This document shows, one piece after another, positions 1 through 8,107 of a stretch of 64,000 bases of DNA; the stretch's first letter is position 1; every line of letters starts with the position of its first letter. The translations under genes were made by a program, and so were the position numbers. The notes under the pieces are model-generated. The model did no database searches and was not told the origin of the DNA. It saw nothing but the letters and a program-made list of their open reading frames with translations. This stretch comes from Rubellimicrobium sp. CFH 75288 (GTDB lineage Bacteria; Pseudomonadota; Alphaproteobacteria; Rhodobacterales; Rhodobacteraceae), in the NCBI RefSeq assembly GCF_009904055.1, contig NZ_WYDP01000001.1, forward strand, positions 496,001 through 560,000. Direction: 5' to 3'.

Positions 1-53
1 CGGCGCGCGAGATCATGGAGCGCTACGGCTTCGTCCTGCCCGACGACGGGTGA
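1..53 (+). CDS. modA: ModA C-terminus (partial), molybdate-binding protein
   Basis: Only the last 16 codons are present, ending in ERYGFVLPDDG and TGA at 51-53. An ending of this kind (RYGF followed by a short tail) is common at the C-terminus of periplasmic molybdate-binding ModA proteins. The gene sits 3 nt before modB, as expected for a modABC operon. The call rests on this ending and the neighbours; most of the gene lies outside the window. Confidence 0.7.
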   Translation, partial: AREIMERYGFVLPDDG

Positions 54-56
54 TCC

Positions 57-725
57 ATGGACTGGACCGCGCTCTGGCTGTCCCTGCGGCTGGCCGCGTG
101 GACGGTGGCGATCCTGTTGCCGGTCTCCGTCGTGATGGGCCGGTTCCTCGCCTACCGCCACTTCGCCGGCAAGGGCGTGGTCGAGGCGCTGGTCATGCTG
201 CCCCTGGTGCTGCCGCCCACGGTGTTCGGCTTCTACATGCTGGTGGCCTTCGGCCGGAACTCGCCCGTGGGCGCGTTCTGGCAGGAGGCGTTCGGGCATC
301 AGCTGGTGTTCAGCTTCGAGGGGCTGGTGGTGGCCTCCGTCATCTTCAACCTGCCCTTCGCCATCCAGCCTGCCCAGCGCGGCTTCGAGGCCATCGCGGT
401 CGAGGTGCGCGAGGCCGCGCGATGCTGCGGGATGTCGCCGCTCGCCTCGCTCTGGAGGGTCGAGCTGCCGCTGGCCTGGCCGGGGCTGATGACGGCGATG
501 GTGCTAACCTTTGCCCACACGCTGGGCGAATTCGGGATCGTGCTCATGGTCGGCGGGTCGATCCCCGGCGAGACCAAGACCATCGCCATCGCCATCTACG
601 ACCGGGTGCAGGCCTTCGACGACCGCGGCGCGGCCATCATGTCCGCCACGCTGGTGGCGATCAGCCTGTTCACCATCGCGATCACCTTCTGGCTGTCGGC
701 CCGCGTCGGCCGGAGGCTGTCCTGA
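57..725 (+). CDS. modB: Molybdate ABC transporter permease ModB
   Basis: Inner-membrane permease of 222 residues, the usual ModB length, with about five hydrophobic segments. The EAA-type cytoplasmic loop that docks on the ATPase is visible around residues 115-160 (EVREAARCCGMSP, then the LGEFG segment typical of ModB/CysTW permeases). It should work with ModA and ModC to import molybdate for molybdopterin enzymes. Its stop overlaps the modC start (TGATG), which implies translational coupling. The ATG lies 4 nt after the modA stop. A molybdoenzyme, SoxC, is encoded about 13 kb downstream. Confidence 0.9.
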   Translation: MDWTALWLSLRLAAWTVAILLPVSVVMGRFLAYRHFAGKGVVEALVMLPLVLPPTVFGFYMLVAFGRNSPVGAFWQEAFGHQLVFSFEGLVVASVIFNLPFAIQPAQRGFEAIAVEVREAARCCGMSPLASLWRVELPLAWPGLMTAMVLTFAHTLGEFGIVLMVGGSIPGETKTIAIAIYDRVQAFDDRGAAIMSATLVAISLFTIAITFWLSARVGRRLS

Positions 726-1825
726 TGGCGCTGGAGGTGATGGCGCGGGCCGCAGCCCCGATCCCGCTGGACGTGGCCTTCCGGGTCGAGCCGGGGGAGC
801 TGCTCGCGCTGGTGGGCCATTCGGGATCGGGCAAGACGACCCTGCTGCGCACGGTGGCGGGCCTGTGGCGACCCGAACGGGCGCGCGTCGCGGTGGACGG
901 CACGATCTGGATCGACACCGCGGCGGGGATCGATCGGCCGACGCACCGCCGCCGCGTGGGGATGGTGTTCCAGTCCTATGCCCTGTTTCCGCACATGACG
1001 GCCTTGCGCAACGTCATGGCGGCCATGGACCGGCCCGACCGGGCCGAGGCGGAGCGCCTCCTCGATCTGGTCAACCTGCACGGACTGGCCGACCGCAAGC
1101 CTGCGCAGCTCTCCGGCGGCCAGCAGCAGCGCGTCGCGGTGGCGCGCGCGCTGGCCCGCAGGCCGCAGGCGCTGCTGCTGGACGAGCCCTTCTCGGCGGT
1201 GGACCGCGCCACGCGCGAGAAGCTCCATGCCGAGATCATCGCGCTGCGCCGACACCTGGCGATGCCCGTGGTGCTCGTGACGCACGACATGAACGAGGCG
1301 CAGCTTCTGGCCGACCGGATGGCGGTGATCGAGAAGGGCCGCGTCGTGCGCGAGGGGACGACGGCGGACGTCATGGCCGACCCCGAGGCACTTCGCGCCA
1401 TGGGCATCCGCGAGGCGGCGGCCATGCTGCCCGCGACGATCGCCGAACATCTGCCCGACGGCCTCACCCGGCTGGACACCGCGACCGGGCCCCTGTTCCT
1501 GCCGCAGGTGGAGGGCGCGGTCGGAACGCGGGTCCGCGTGCGGATCATGGCCCACGAGGTGATCCTGTCGCGGGACCGGCCCGAGGGGTTGTCGGCCCAG
1601 AACATCCTGGCCGGGCGGGTGACGGCGATCGTGCCGGGACGAGGGCCCGCCGTGATGGTGCATGTCCGGGTGGGCGAGCAGGACATCCTGGCCCGCATCA
1701 CCCGCCGCGCGGCCGACCGGATGGCGCTGCGGCCGAGCGAGCCGGTTCATGCCATCCTGAAATCCATGTCCGTGGCCCGCGATCACGTGGCCCCCGCTCC
1801 GGCCGGAGCCCTCCGGTCGGCCTGA
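725..1825 (+). CDS. modC: Molybdate ABC transporter ATP-binding protein ModC
   Basis: ATPase of 366 residues that energises molybdate import. Walker A is GHSGSGKT at residues 31-38, the signature is LSGGQ at 129-133, Walker B is LLLDEP at 150-155 and the switch histidine is H187. The last 80-90 residues (from about EGLSAQNILAGRV) form the Mop/TOBE molybdate-binding domain expected of ModC. The ATG overlaps the modB stop by one base. The reading frame continues upstream through modB DNA, but the ATG at 725 is favoured by the overlap and by the normal ModC length. The N-terminus before Walker A is slightly short. Confidence 0.92.
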   Translation: MALEVMARAAAPIPLDVAFRVEPGELLALVGHSGSGKTTLLRTVAGLWRPERARVAVDGTIWIDTAAGIDRPTHRRRVGMVFQSYALFPHMTALRNVMAAMDRPDRAEAERLLDLVNLHGLADRKPAQLSGGQQQRVAVARALARRPQALLLDEPFSAVDRATREKLHAEIIALRRHLAMPVVLVTHDMNEAQLLADRMAVIEKGRVVREGTTADVMADPEALRAMGIREAAAMLPATIAEHLPDGLTRLDTATGPLFLPQVEGAVGTRVRVRIMAHEVILSRDRPEGLSAQNILAGRVTAIVPGRGPAVMVHVRVGEQDILARITRRAADRMALRPSEPVHAILKSMSVARDHVAPAPAGALRSA

Positions 1826-1902
1826 ACGCGCAGGCCGTCCGCCCCCGATCCGCGCCCGCTCCGGCCCGATCGCCACCCGGATACCGCATGGTCGCCGCCG
1901 TG

Positions 1903-1936
1903 CCGCGCAGCGCGGAGGGCCGCCCTCGGCGCGCGG
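1903..1936. terminator. Candidate bidirectional hairpin between modC and the patatin gene
   Basis: A GC-rich compound inverted repeat: outer arms CCGCGC (1903-1908) and GCGCGG (1931-1936), with an inner GGAGGG/CCCTC pairing. It lies between two convergent genes, where a terminator is expected, but there is no T-run on either side. Folding was judged by eye. Confidence 0.35.
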
Positions 1937-1948
1937 ACGGACCGACCC

Positions 1949-2965
1949 TCAGGCCAAGAGCGCCGCAGGGTCGAAGGTGGAGGTCTCGCCCAGCCGGTCG
2001 TAGCTCGCCTCGAGCCACGCCTCCGCCCGCGCCCAGCCGATCCCGTGCAGGTGCCGCAGGAAGGCCCATTCGGCGTTGAGCTTGCTCGACACCCCCAGAC
2101 CGCGCAGCGCGTCCTCCCCCTCGATCCGGTGCAGCAGCACGTCGCGCGACTTCGACCGGTTCGTCCCCTCCTCGTCCACCAGCGCCTGGAGCAGCATCAG
2201 CGACCGCAGCTCGCGGATGAGCGAGGCGTTGAAGGTGATCTCGTTGAGCCGGTTCTGGATGTCCTGCGCGCGCCGCGGCACCTCCTCGCGCCGGATCGGG
2301 TTGATCTGCACGATGACGAGGTCGCGCGCCGCGCATTCGTCGATCAGCGGGAACAGCACCGGGTTGCCCATGTAGCCGCCGTCCCAGTAGGCTTCTCCGT
2401 CGATCTCGACCGCCCGGTAGAGGAAGGGCAGGCAGGCCGAGGCCATCACCGCGTCCGCCGTCACTTCCGGCCCCCGGAACACCCGCGCCTGCCCGGACCG
2501 CACGTTGGTCGCGGCGATGAAGAGCTTGACGGCCGTGCAGCAGCGCACGCTGTCGAAATCCACCTGCTCCACCAGCAGGTCGCGCAAGGGGTTGATGTCG
2601 AAGGGGTTGAACTCGTAGGGCGACACCGCCCGCGTCAGCCAGTCGAAGGCCAGAAAGCCCGGCGAGGCATCGAGGCTCCAGCGCCCGAGCAGCACGTCGA
2701 GCGGCGAGCGGCGGATCGGGCTCGCCATCGCTGCCCGGCTCACGGCGCGCCAGAACCGCTCGAGCGCCGCGCGCGCGCCCTCGCGCCCGCCGCGGTTCAT
2801 CCCGTCGGCCAGCACCACCGCGTTCATCGCGCCCGCGCTCGTGCCGCTGATCGCCTCGATCCGCAGCCGGTCGTCGGCGAGCAGCCGGTCCAGCACTCCC
2901 CAGGTGAAGGCGCCATGCGCTCCTCCGCCCTGCAGCGCGAGGTCGATCGGTTTGGGCTCGGGCAT
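1949..2965 (-). CDS. Patatin-like phospholipase family protein
   Basis: Predicted serine lipid acyl hydrolase of 338 residues using a Ser-Asp dyad. The glycine-rich oxyanion loop (LQGGGAHGAF) is at residues 11-20, the nucleophile elbow GTSAG has Ser43, and the catalytic Asp is in the DGG motif at D195. There is no signal peptide or membrane segment, so it is probably cytoplasmic or peripherally membrane-bound, like other bacterial RssA/patatin proteins. It is a single gene convergent with modC. The upstream region (2966-3100) carries a CtrA-like TTAA-N7-TTAA site about 110 bp before the start. The natural substrate cannot be told from sequence. Confidence 0.85.
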   Translation of the reverse strand: MPEPKPIDLALQGGGAHGAFTWGVLDRLLADDRLRIEAISGTSAGAMNAVVLADGMNRGGREGARAALERFWRAVSRAAMASPIRRSPLDVLLGRWSLDASPGFLAFDWLTRAVSPYEFNPFDINPLRDLLVEQVDFDSVRCCTAVKLFIAATNVRSGQARVFRGPEVTADAVMASACLPFLYRAVEIDGEAYWDGGYMGNPVLFPLIDECAARDLVIVQINPIRREEVPRRAQDIQNRLNEITFNASLIRELRSLMLLQALVDEEGTNRSKSRDVLLHRIEGEDALRGLGVSSKLNAEWAFLRHLHGIGWARAEAWLEASYDRLGETSTFDPAALLA

Positions 2966-3556
2966 CGGTCTCTCCGGCTGGACTCCAGGGCCAACGGCCC
3001 GCCGGGCCCCTCGCGGGGGCCTGCCGCGGGCACGCCGGGGGAACAGCCCCGGTGCGCTCCGGTTCCCGCGCCGGCGTTAACCGGACCTTAACCTGTCCAT
3101 GGCATCAAGAAGGAAATCCCCCCGAATCGCGGAGACCTCCGATGCGACCGGCCCGCCGGCCCACGATCCCTTGCCGCCACCGCGCCCCCTGGGCGCGGGC
3201 CGTCGGCCTAGGCGCATCCGGACGGGGGTCCCAGCGCGGGCAGCCCTGCCGCCGAGAGCGTCTCGCCCCGATCGACGGAGGCCCGGTCGCCGCAGGGCAC
3301 CGCGCGCGCCCTCTCCGGCTTGCCGCCATCCATCCGCTCGCCGGCGGCCGGACGGGCGGAGACCGGAGGACCACCGCGTCCGCCCCGTCGGCATCGGGGC
3401 CGGCACCCCGCCGCGCCCGTGCCGCGCCGCCCCGGATCTGCGCGCTTCGGCCGCGGCCGCTCCGCCGCGGGAGCCCTTGGTCGGCAGGTGCAGCAATGCT
3501 AGCCGCTCTCCATGGGCTGCCGACCAGCCGCCGGTTTGCCACGGAGCTCGCAAGCC
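2966..3556. other. 591-bp divergent intergenic region between patatin gene and cioA
   Basis: No coding sequence is convincing here; the frames are GC-rich shadows without domains. It should hold promoters for both flanking genes. The one clear element is the CtrA-like box at 3077-3092. A weak -35-like TTGGTC (3477-3482) lies before cioA without a good -10 at standard spacing. Confidence 0.5.
3077..3092. promoter_or_regulatory. Candidate CtrA-binding site (TTAA-N7-TTAAC)
   Basis: TTAA at 3077-3080 and TTAAC at 3088-3092, separated by exactly seven bases. This is the full consensus known for the alphaproteobacterial regulator CtrA. It lies about 110 bp upstream of the patatin gene start and about 465 bp upstream of cioA, in otherwise very GC-rich DNA where TTAA is rare. 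Binding is inferred. Confidence 0.5.
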
Positions 3557-5008
3557 ATGTTCGCCGATCTCGATGCCGTCTTCCTGGCCCGCATCCAGTT
3601 CGCCTTCACCGTCTCCTTCCACTTCCTGTTCCCGGCCTTCACCATCGGTCTGGCGAGCTATCTCGCGGTGCTCAACGGGCTGTGGCTGTGGACGCGCGAG
3701 CACCGCTATCTCGAGCTGTTCCGCTACTGGGTGAAGGTCTTCGCGCTGGCCTTCGCGATGGGTGTCGTGTCGGGCATCGTGATGTCCTATCAGTTCGGCA
3801 CCAACTGGTCGGTCTTCGCCGACCGTGCGGGGCCGGTGATCGGGGCGCCCATGGCCTACGAGGTCCTGTCGGCCTTCTTCCTCGAGGCCGGGTTCCTCGG
3901 GATCATGCTGTTCGGACGCGAGCGGGTCGGGCCGGCCCTGCACATGGCGGCCTGTCTCGCCGTGGCGGGGGGTACGGTCCTGTCGGCCTTCTGGATCCTG
4001 TCGGTCAACTCATGGATGCACACGCCGGCGGGCTACACGATCGACGAGGCCACGGGGCAGTTCCTGCCCGAGGACTGGTGGGCGATCATCTTCAATCCCT
4101 CCTTCCCCTACCGTCTCGCCCACACCGTTACCGCTGCCTACCTGACGACGGCCTTCATCATCGGCGGGGTGGGCGCCTGGCACCTGCTGCGCGCGCGGCG
4201 CCGCGGCGAGAGCCCGAGCGCCGCCACGCGCACGATGTTCTCCATGGCGATGTGGATGGCGGTGGTGGTCGCGCCCGTGCAGCTGCTGCTGGGCGACCTG
4301 CACGGGATCAACACGCTTCACCACCAGCCCGCCAAGGTCATGGCGATGGAGGGGCATTACGAATCCCACCCCGAGGGTTGCGCACCGCTCTACCTGTTCG
4401 GCCTGCCCAACGACGCCGAGCAGCGGCTCGACTATGCGGTGGGCATCCCCTGCCTGTCGAACCTCATCCTGAAGCACGACTTCACCTCGCCCCTGCCGGG
4501 CCTCGACACGATCCCCGACGAGGATCAGCCGCCGGTGGCGGTCGTCTTCTGGTCCTTCCGCGTCATGGTGGGGATCGGGCTTCTGATGATCGCCCTCGGG
4601 GTGTGGGCGCTCTGGGCACGATGGCGGAAGCGGCTCTACGATTCGCCCGCGCTTCACCGCGCCGCCGTGGCGATGGGCCCGTCGGGTCTCGTGGCGGTGC
4701 TGGCGGGCTGGATCACGACGGAGGTGGGCCGGCAGCCCTTCACCATCCATGGCCTGCTGCGCACCGCCGAAAGCGCGAGCCCGCTGGCCGCGCCGGCCGT
4801 GGCCTGGTCTCTCATCGCCTTCGTGGTGATCTACTTCGCGGTCTTCGGAGCGGGCACCTATTACATCCTGCGGCTGCTGTCGCGCCCGCCCAAGCCCGAC
4901 GAGCCGCGGCTCAAGGACGTGGTCGAGGGGCCCCTCCGGACCGCCGGCATCACGCCTGCGCCCCTCGAGGCCGCGCGGCAGGGCCGGCCGCAGCCGACGG
5001 GAGGCTGA
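3557..5008 (+). CDS. cioA: Cyanide-insensitive cytochrome bd-type quinol oxidase subunit I (CioA)
   Basis: Membrane subunit of 483 residues with about nine helices, carrying the haems and quinol site of a bd-type terminal oxidase. H22, in the first helix, matches the haem ligand of CydA. The FFLEAGFLGIMLFG helix and the GRQPF motif (CydA has GRQPW) are present. The periplasmic Q-loop after HHQPAKVMAMEGHYE looks short, as in the CIO subfamily. The ATG at 3557 was chosen because the protein then begins right before the first helix, with a GGAG Shine-Dalgarno about 10 nt upstream; an ATG at 3512 adds 15 residues of no CydA character. It is followed 3 nt later by cioB. Whether it resists cyanide or sulfide is inferred from the subfamily. 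Confidence 0.9.
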   Translation: MFADLDAVFLARIQFAFTVSFHFLFPAFTIGLASYLAVLNGLWLWTREHRYLELFRYWVKVFALAFAMGVVSGIVMSYQFGTNWSVFADRAGPVIGAPMAYEVLSAFFLEAGFLGIMLFGRERVGPALHMAACLAVAGGTVLSAFWILSVNSWMHTPAGYTIDEATGQFLPEDWWAIIFNPSFPYRLAHTVTAAYLTTAFIIGGVGAWHLLRARRRGESPSAATRTMFSMAMWMAVVVAPVQLLLGDLHGINTLHHQPAKVMAMEGHYESHPEGCAPLYLFGLPNDAEQRLDYAVGIPCLSNLILKHDFTSPLPGLDTIPDEDQPPVAVVFWSFRVMVGIGLLMIALGVWALWARWRKRLYDSPALHRAAVAMGPSGLVAVLAGWITTEVGRQPFTIHGLLRTAESASPLAAPAVAWSLIAFVVIYFAVFGAGTYYILRLLSRPPKPDEPRLKDVVEGPLRTAGITPAPLEAARQGRPQPTGG

Positions 5009-5010
5009 CC

Positions 5011-6042
5011 ATGCCGATCGCCGAGGGGGTGTCGTTCGACCTCACCGTGATCTGGGCGTTCCTGATCGCCTTTGCAGTGTTCGTCTATGTGGTGCTCGAC
5101 GGCTTCGATCTCGGGCTGGGCGTGCTCTTCGCCGCCGAGCCTGCGCGCGAGGACCGAGACGTGATGATGAACTCGGTTGCTCCGGTCTGGGACGGCAACG
5201 AGACCTGGCTCGTGCTGGGCGGCGGCGGGCTGTTCGCCGCGTTCCCGCTGGCTTATGCGGTGGTGCTGCCGGCGCTCTATGTGCCGATCCTCGCCATGCT
5301 GCTTGCGCTGGTGTTCCGGGGCGTCGCCTTCGAGTTCCGCTGGAGGACCGAGCGCTGGCGGCGGGTATGGGACCTCGCCTTCATCGGCGGCTCGGCGCTG
5401 GCGGCCTTCTCGCAGGGGGTGGCGCTGGGGGCCCTCCTGGAAGGGATCACGGTCGATCCGGCCGCGCGGGCCTACGGCGGCGGCTGGTGGGACTGGCTCA
5501 CGCCCTTCTCCCTCTTCGTGGGGGTCGCCGTCGTCGTGGGCTACATGCTGCTCGGCGCCACCTGGCTCGTCATGAAGACCGCCGGCCCCCTGCAGGAGCG
5601 GATGCGCACCCGCGCCCGCTGGCTGGGCCTTCTCACGGTGGGCTTCATCGGCGCGGTGAGCCTGTGGACCCCCTTCCTGCAGGAGGGCTACTATGCACGC
5701 TGGTTCTCGGGCTGGGGGCTCGCGGCGGCCGGCGCGGTGGCGGTGGCGGTTCTGGTCCTCGCCGGGCTGATGGAGCGCTCGCTCGCGGTGCACCGGCACG
5801 AGTACCGTCCCTTCCTGCTCGCGCTCGGGCTGTTTGCAGTCTGCTTCGCGGGGCTGGGGGTGGCCATGTGGCCCTACGTGATCCCGCGCAGCGTGACCAT
5901 CTGGGAAGCCGCGGCCCCGGAGGCGAGCCAGATCTTCATGCTGGTGGGCGCGGCGGTGCTGATCCCGGTCATCCTAGCCTACACGGCCTATGCCTACTGG
6001 GTGTTCCGCGGCAAGGTCGATCCGCAGGCGGGTTATCACTGA
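5011..6042 (+). CDS. cioB: Cytochrome bd-type quinol oxidase subunit II (CioB)
   Basis: Partner membrane subunit of 343 residues with about eight helices. The N-terminal helix ends in VVLDGFDLGLGVLF, and NSVAPVWDGNETWLVLGG is the signature loop of CydB/CioB. It should pair with CioA in the inner membrane and reduce oxygen with electrons from quinol. The C-terminus overlaps the next small gene by one base (TGATG), so the small subunit is translationally coupled. Confidence 0.92.
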   Translation: MPIAEGVSFDLTVIWAFLIAFAVFVYVVLDGFDLGLGVLFAAEPAREDRDVMMNSVAPVWDGNETWLVLGGGGLFAAFPLAYAVVLPALYVPILAMLLALVFRGVAFEFRWRTERWRRVWDLAFIGGSALAAFSQGVALGALLEGITVDPAARAYGGGWWDWLTPFSLFVGVAVVVGYMLLGATWLVMKTAGPLQERMRTRARWLGLLTVGFIGAVSLWTPFLQEGYYARWFSGWGLAAAGAVAVAVLVLAGLMERSLAVHRHEYRPFLLALGLFAVCFAGLGVAMWPYVIPRSVTIWEAAAPEASQIFMLVGAAVLIPVILAYTAYAYWVFRGKVDPQAGYH

Positions 6043-6155
6043 TGGCCATGCGGCGGCCGTCGGGCCGGCAGGTCCTCTGGTTTGTCGGGCTCTGGGCCGG
6101 GGGTGTCGCCGTGCTGGGCGCCGTGGGGCTGCTGATCCGGGCGGTTCTGGGCTGA
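6042..6155 (+). CDS. DUF2474 small membrane protein (CydX-like bd oxidase subunit)
   Basis: A 37-residue protein with one hydrophobic helix (VLWFVGLWAGGVAVLGAVGLLIRAVL), split here for description as residues 11-36, after a short basic start (MAMRRPSGRQ). Its length, single helix and place directly after cioB match DUF2474, a family found with cyanide-insensitive bd oxidases and analogous to CydX/CydY. The start codon overlaps the cioB stop. A role in stabilising the oxidase is inferred by analogy. Confidence 0.8.
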   Translation: MAMRRPSGRQVLWFVGLWAGGVAVLGAVGLLIRAVLG

Positions 6156-6166
6156 GGACGCGACGC

Positions 6167-7222
6167 TCAGGCGGCGGGACGGAAGCCGACGATGAGCTGG
6201 CGCAGCCCGAGTGCGGCGCCGAGCCAGATCGCCACGAGCACCACCGGCGCGGTGACCGCGAGAGCGGCGAAGCCCGAGAGCCCCTGCCCCACGCTGCACC
6301 CCCCGGCCAGCACCGCGCCCAGCCCCATCAGCGCCGCGCCCCCGATCTGACGGCGCAGCTCGCGCGGGTCCTCGCAGGCCTCCCAGCGGAAATGGCGGCG
6401 GCGCAGGCAACCCGCGAAGGCGCCGGCCAGCACGCCCGCGACCGAACCCACGGCAAAGGAGGGGCGCGCGCCGCTCGCGGTCATGACGTAGAGCAGGCTC
6501 TCGCCCACGGGGGCCGCGAAGCTGTGGGAAGCGAGGGGCGCCGCGGCGAGGCCGTGCTCGATCACCGCCTGCACGCCCACAAAGCCCGACGCGATGGCGA
6601 GACCCACCGCGACGCCCCAGGCGGCCTGCCCCGAGGACGGCCGATCGCGTCCGGGCAGGAGCGCAACCGCGAGCACGAGAAGCCCCGCAAGGAGCCCGGG
6701 CACGGCCGCAGGCAGGCCGAGCAGCGCCCCGGCCCCCTGCGCGAGCCCGCGCGGGGCTGCGGGCGTCTCGACGACGAAGAGCGCCACCCGCGGGGCGGCG
6801 AGTGGACCCGACAGCGTGACATAGGCCGAGATCCCGAGCACGAGGACGATCATCAACGCACGCAGGTCGCCTCCGCCCAGCCGGGCCAGCGCGCCGTAGC
6901 CGCAATTGCCCGCCAGCGCCATGCCGTAGCCGAAGATGACGCCGCCCAGCGCCGCCCCGAGGATCGTTGGCGCCCCCGGCCCGAGATAGGCCACCGCATC
7001 GGGATTCACGAGCCCGGCCAGGGCCGCCGCGAAGGTGGCGAGGATCGCTGTCCCGAGCGCCACCGCCCACATCCGCATCCGTGCGGCGTTGCCGCCGTAA
7101 TGGAGATCCTCGATCGCGCCCAGCGTGCAGAACCGCCCCAGCCGGGCGGCGAGGCCCAGGACAAGGCCGCCCCCCGCCCCCACGGCGAACAGCGACCAGT
7201 CGATCCCGAGCGCGTCGATCAT
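6167..7222 (-). CDS. soxT: YeeE/YedE-family sulfur-compound transporter, SoxT-like
   Basis: Polytopic membrane protein of 351 residues. Three cysteines lie in the positions typical of the YeeE/YedE thiosulfate channel family: C32 (GRFCTLG), C107 (AGNCGYG) and C309 (AGGCSVGQG). In YeeE such cysteines pass thiosulfate through the membrane. The gene is last in the leftward soxS-soxR-soxT unit, 46 bp after soxR, so import of thiosulfate or another reduced sulfur ligand is likely. It might serve biosynthesis, or signal the substrate to the cytoplasmic SoxR repressor. The substrate is inferred from family and context. Confidence 0.82.
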   Translation of the reverse strand: MIDALGIDWSLFAVGAGGGLVLGLAARLGRFCTLGAIEDLHYGGNAARMRMWAVALGTAILATFAAALAGLVNPDAVAYLGPGAPTILGAALGGVIFGYGMALAGNCGYGALARLGGGDLRALMIVLVLGISAYVTLSGPLAAPRVALFVVETPAAPRGLAQGAGALLGLPAAVPGLLAGLLVLAVALLPGRDRPSSGQAAWGVAVGLAIASGFVGVQAVIEHGLAAAPLASHSFAAPVGESLLYVMTASGARPSFAVGSVAGVLAGAFAGCLRRRHFRWEACEDPRELRRQIGGAALMGLGAVLAGGCSVGQGLSGFAALAVTAPVVLVAIWLGAALGLRQLIVGFRPAA

Positions 7223-7268
7223 GGCGTGCCTCCGGCTGTCCGGCCGCGGGGGGCGGAGCCTGCCGCCC

Positions 7269-7610
7269 TCAGGCCTTGCAGTAGAGTTCGTAGATGAGCT
7301 CGAGGATGCGGCGCGGCCGGTCGTCGGTCAAACTGTAATAGATGGTCTTGCCGTCGCGTCGCGGGCGGACCAGCCCCTCCAGCCGCAGCCGGGCGAGCTG
7401 CTGGGATACGGCCGCCTGGCGCGCCGACAGCAGGCGCTCGAGTTCGCCCACCGATTTCTCGCCCGTCACGAGATGGCACAGGATCAGCAGCCGACCCTCG
7501 TGGCTGAGCGCCTTGAGGACGTCCGAGGCCTGCTGGGCCTTTTCCATCATCCGCTCAAGTTCGGTGTCGGAGAGGGATTCGTCGAAGGCAGGAAGGGTCA
7601 GGGCAGCCAT
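7269..7610 (-). CDS. soxR: ArsR/SmtB-family sulfur-sensing repressor SoxR
   Basis: Winged-helix repressor of 113 residues (HTH around VGELERLLSARQAAVSQQ, residues 54-71; wing near RRDGKTIYY). It has only two cysteines, C45 in LLILCHL and C111 near the end (ELYCKA). This spacing matches the persulfide/tetrasulfide-sensing subgroup (SqrR, BigR, SoxR), not the metal-binding ArsR proteins. It should repress the sox genes until polysulfide or persulfide links the two thiols. It sits between soxS and soxT. A likely operator lies in the soxS-soxV gap. This SoxR is unrelated to the MerR-type SoxR of enterobacteria. Confidence 0.9.
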   Translation of the reverse strand: MAALTLPAFDESLSDTELERMMEKAQQASDVLKALSHEGRLLILCHLVTGEKSVGELERLLSARQAAVSQQLARLRLEGLVRPRRDGKTIYYSLTDDRPRRILELIYELYCKA

Positions 7611-7643
7611 CCTCGGGTTCCATGGAGCACCTTAACCCTATAC

Positions 7644-7663
7644 GGCTCAAGGCTTTGGCTCAA
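7644..7663. repeat. GGCTCAA direct repeats between soxS and soxR
   Basis: Two copies of GGCTCAA at 7644-7650 and 7657-7663, 13 bp apart, separated by GGCTTT. The second overlaps the soxS stop codon. They sit just upstream of the soxR start and could be part of an internal promoter or operator; this is inference. Confidence 0.3.
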
Positions 7664-8028
7664 TCCTGTTCGGTTCGTGACCATCCGGCCCGTTCGAGCA
7701 GGACACCGAGGAGGCCCCAGAAGAAGTCCTCGCCCGGATAGCCCTCGATCCGCCCCAGCTCGCGGCCTTCGTCATCGACGAGCACGAAGGTCGGGGTAAG
7801 TCGGGGACGACTCTGGAGGACAAGGTCGTCCGGGACGGGCTGGTGCAGGTCGATGCGCCGCAGGGGGGCAGCCTGCCCCTCCTCGGTCAGGGGATATTCC
7901 GGCGCCACCTCCCTGTCCCACCGCGCGCACCAGGCGCAGCCGGCCTGCTCGACCATGACGAGTTCGAGCGCCCGCGCGGGCCAGGCCAGGCCGGACAGGA
8001 GGATGACGGAGAGGAGCAGACGGAGCAT
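7660..8028 (-). CDS. soxS: Periplasmic thioredoxin-fold protein SoxS
   Basis: 122-residue exported protein with signal peptide at about 1-20 (LLLSVILLSGLAWPARA) followed by a thioredoxin fold with redox motif CAWC (C31, C34). SoxS keeps the swinging-arm cysteine of SoxY reduced and reactivates SoxYZ in Paracoccus-type sox systems. The ATG at 8028 puts the signal peptide at the N-terminus; upstream in-frame codons lie in the promoter region. It is the first gene of the leftward soxS-soxR-soxT unit and is divergent from soxV. Confidence 0.85.
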   Translation of the reverse strand: MLRLLLSVILLSGLAWPARALELVMVEQAGCAWCARWDREVAPEYPLTEEGQAAPLRRIDLHQPVPDDLVLQSRPRLTPTFVLVDDEGRELGRIEGYPGEDFFWGLLGVLLERAGWSRTEQD

Positions 8029-8107
8029 GGAACATCCGGCGATTGACGGGCGCGTGACGCACAACCTAATCTGAATACGTGATTGCGACAACGCCGGGGG
8101 TTGACTG
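8029..8107. promoter_or_regulatory. Divergent soxS/soxV promoter region with candidate SoxR operator
   Basis: This 79-bp gap separates the leftward sox genes from the rightward sox operon. It contains the inverted repeat AATC (8068-8071), nine bases, GATT (8081-8084), inside a local A+T-rich patch. SqrR-type repressors use a short A+T-rich inverted repeat, so this is the best candidate for the SoxR site controlling both directions. No footprint exists; spacing and identity are inferred. Confidence 0.5.

Noticed and set aside
596-1876. Long minus-strand frame opposite modC
   Set aside because: Shadow of a GC-rich gene; no domain character, while modC on the plus strand has all ABC motifs.
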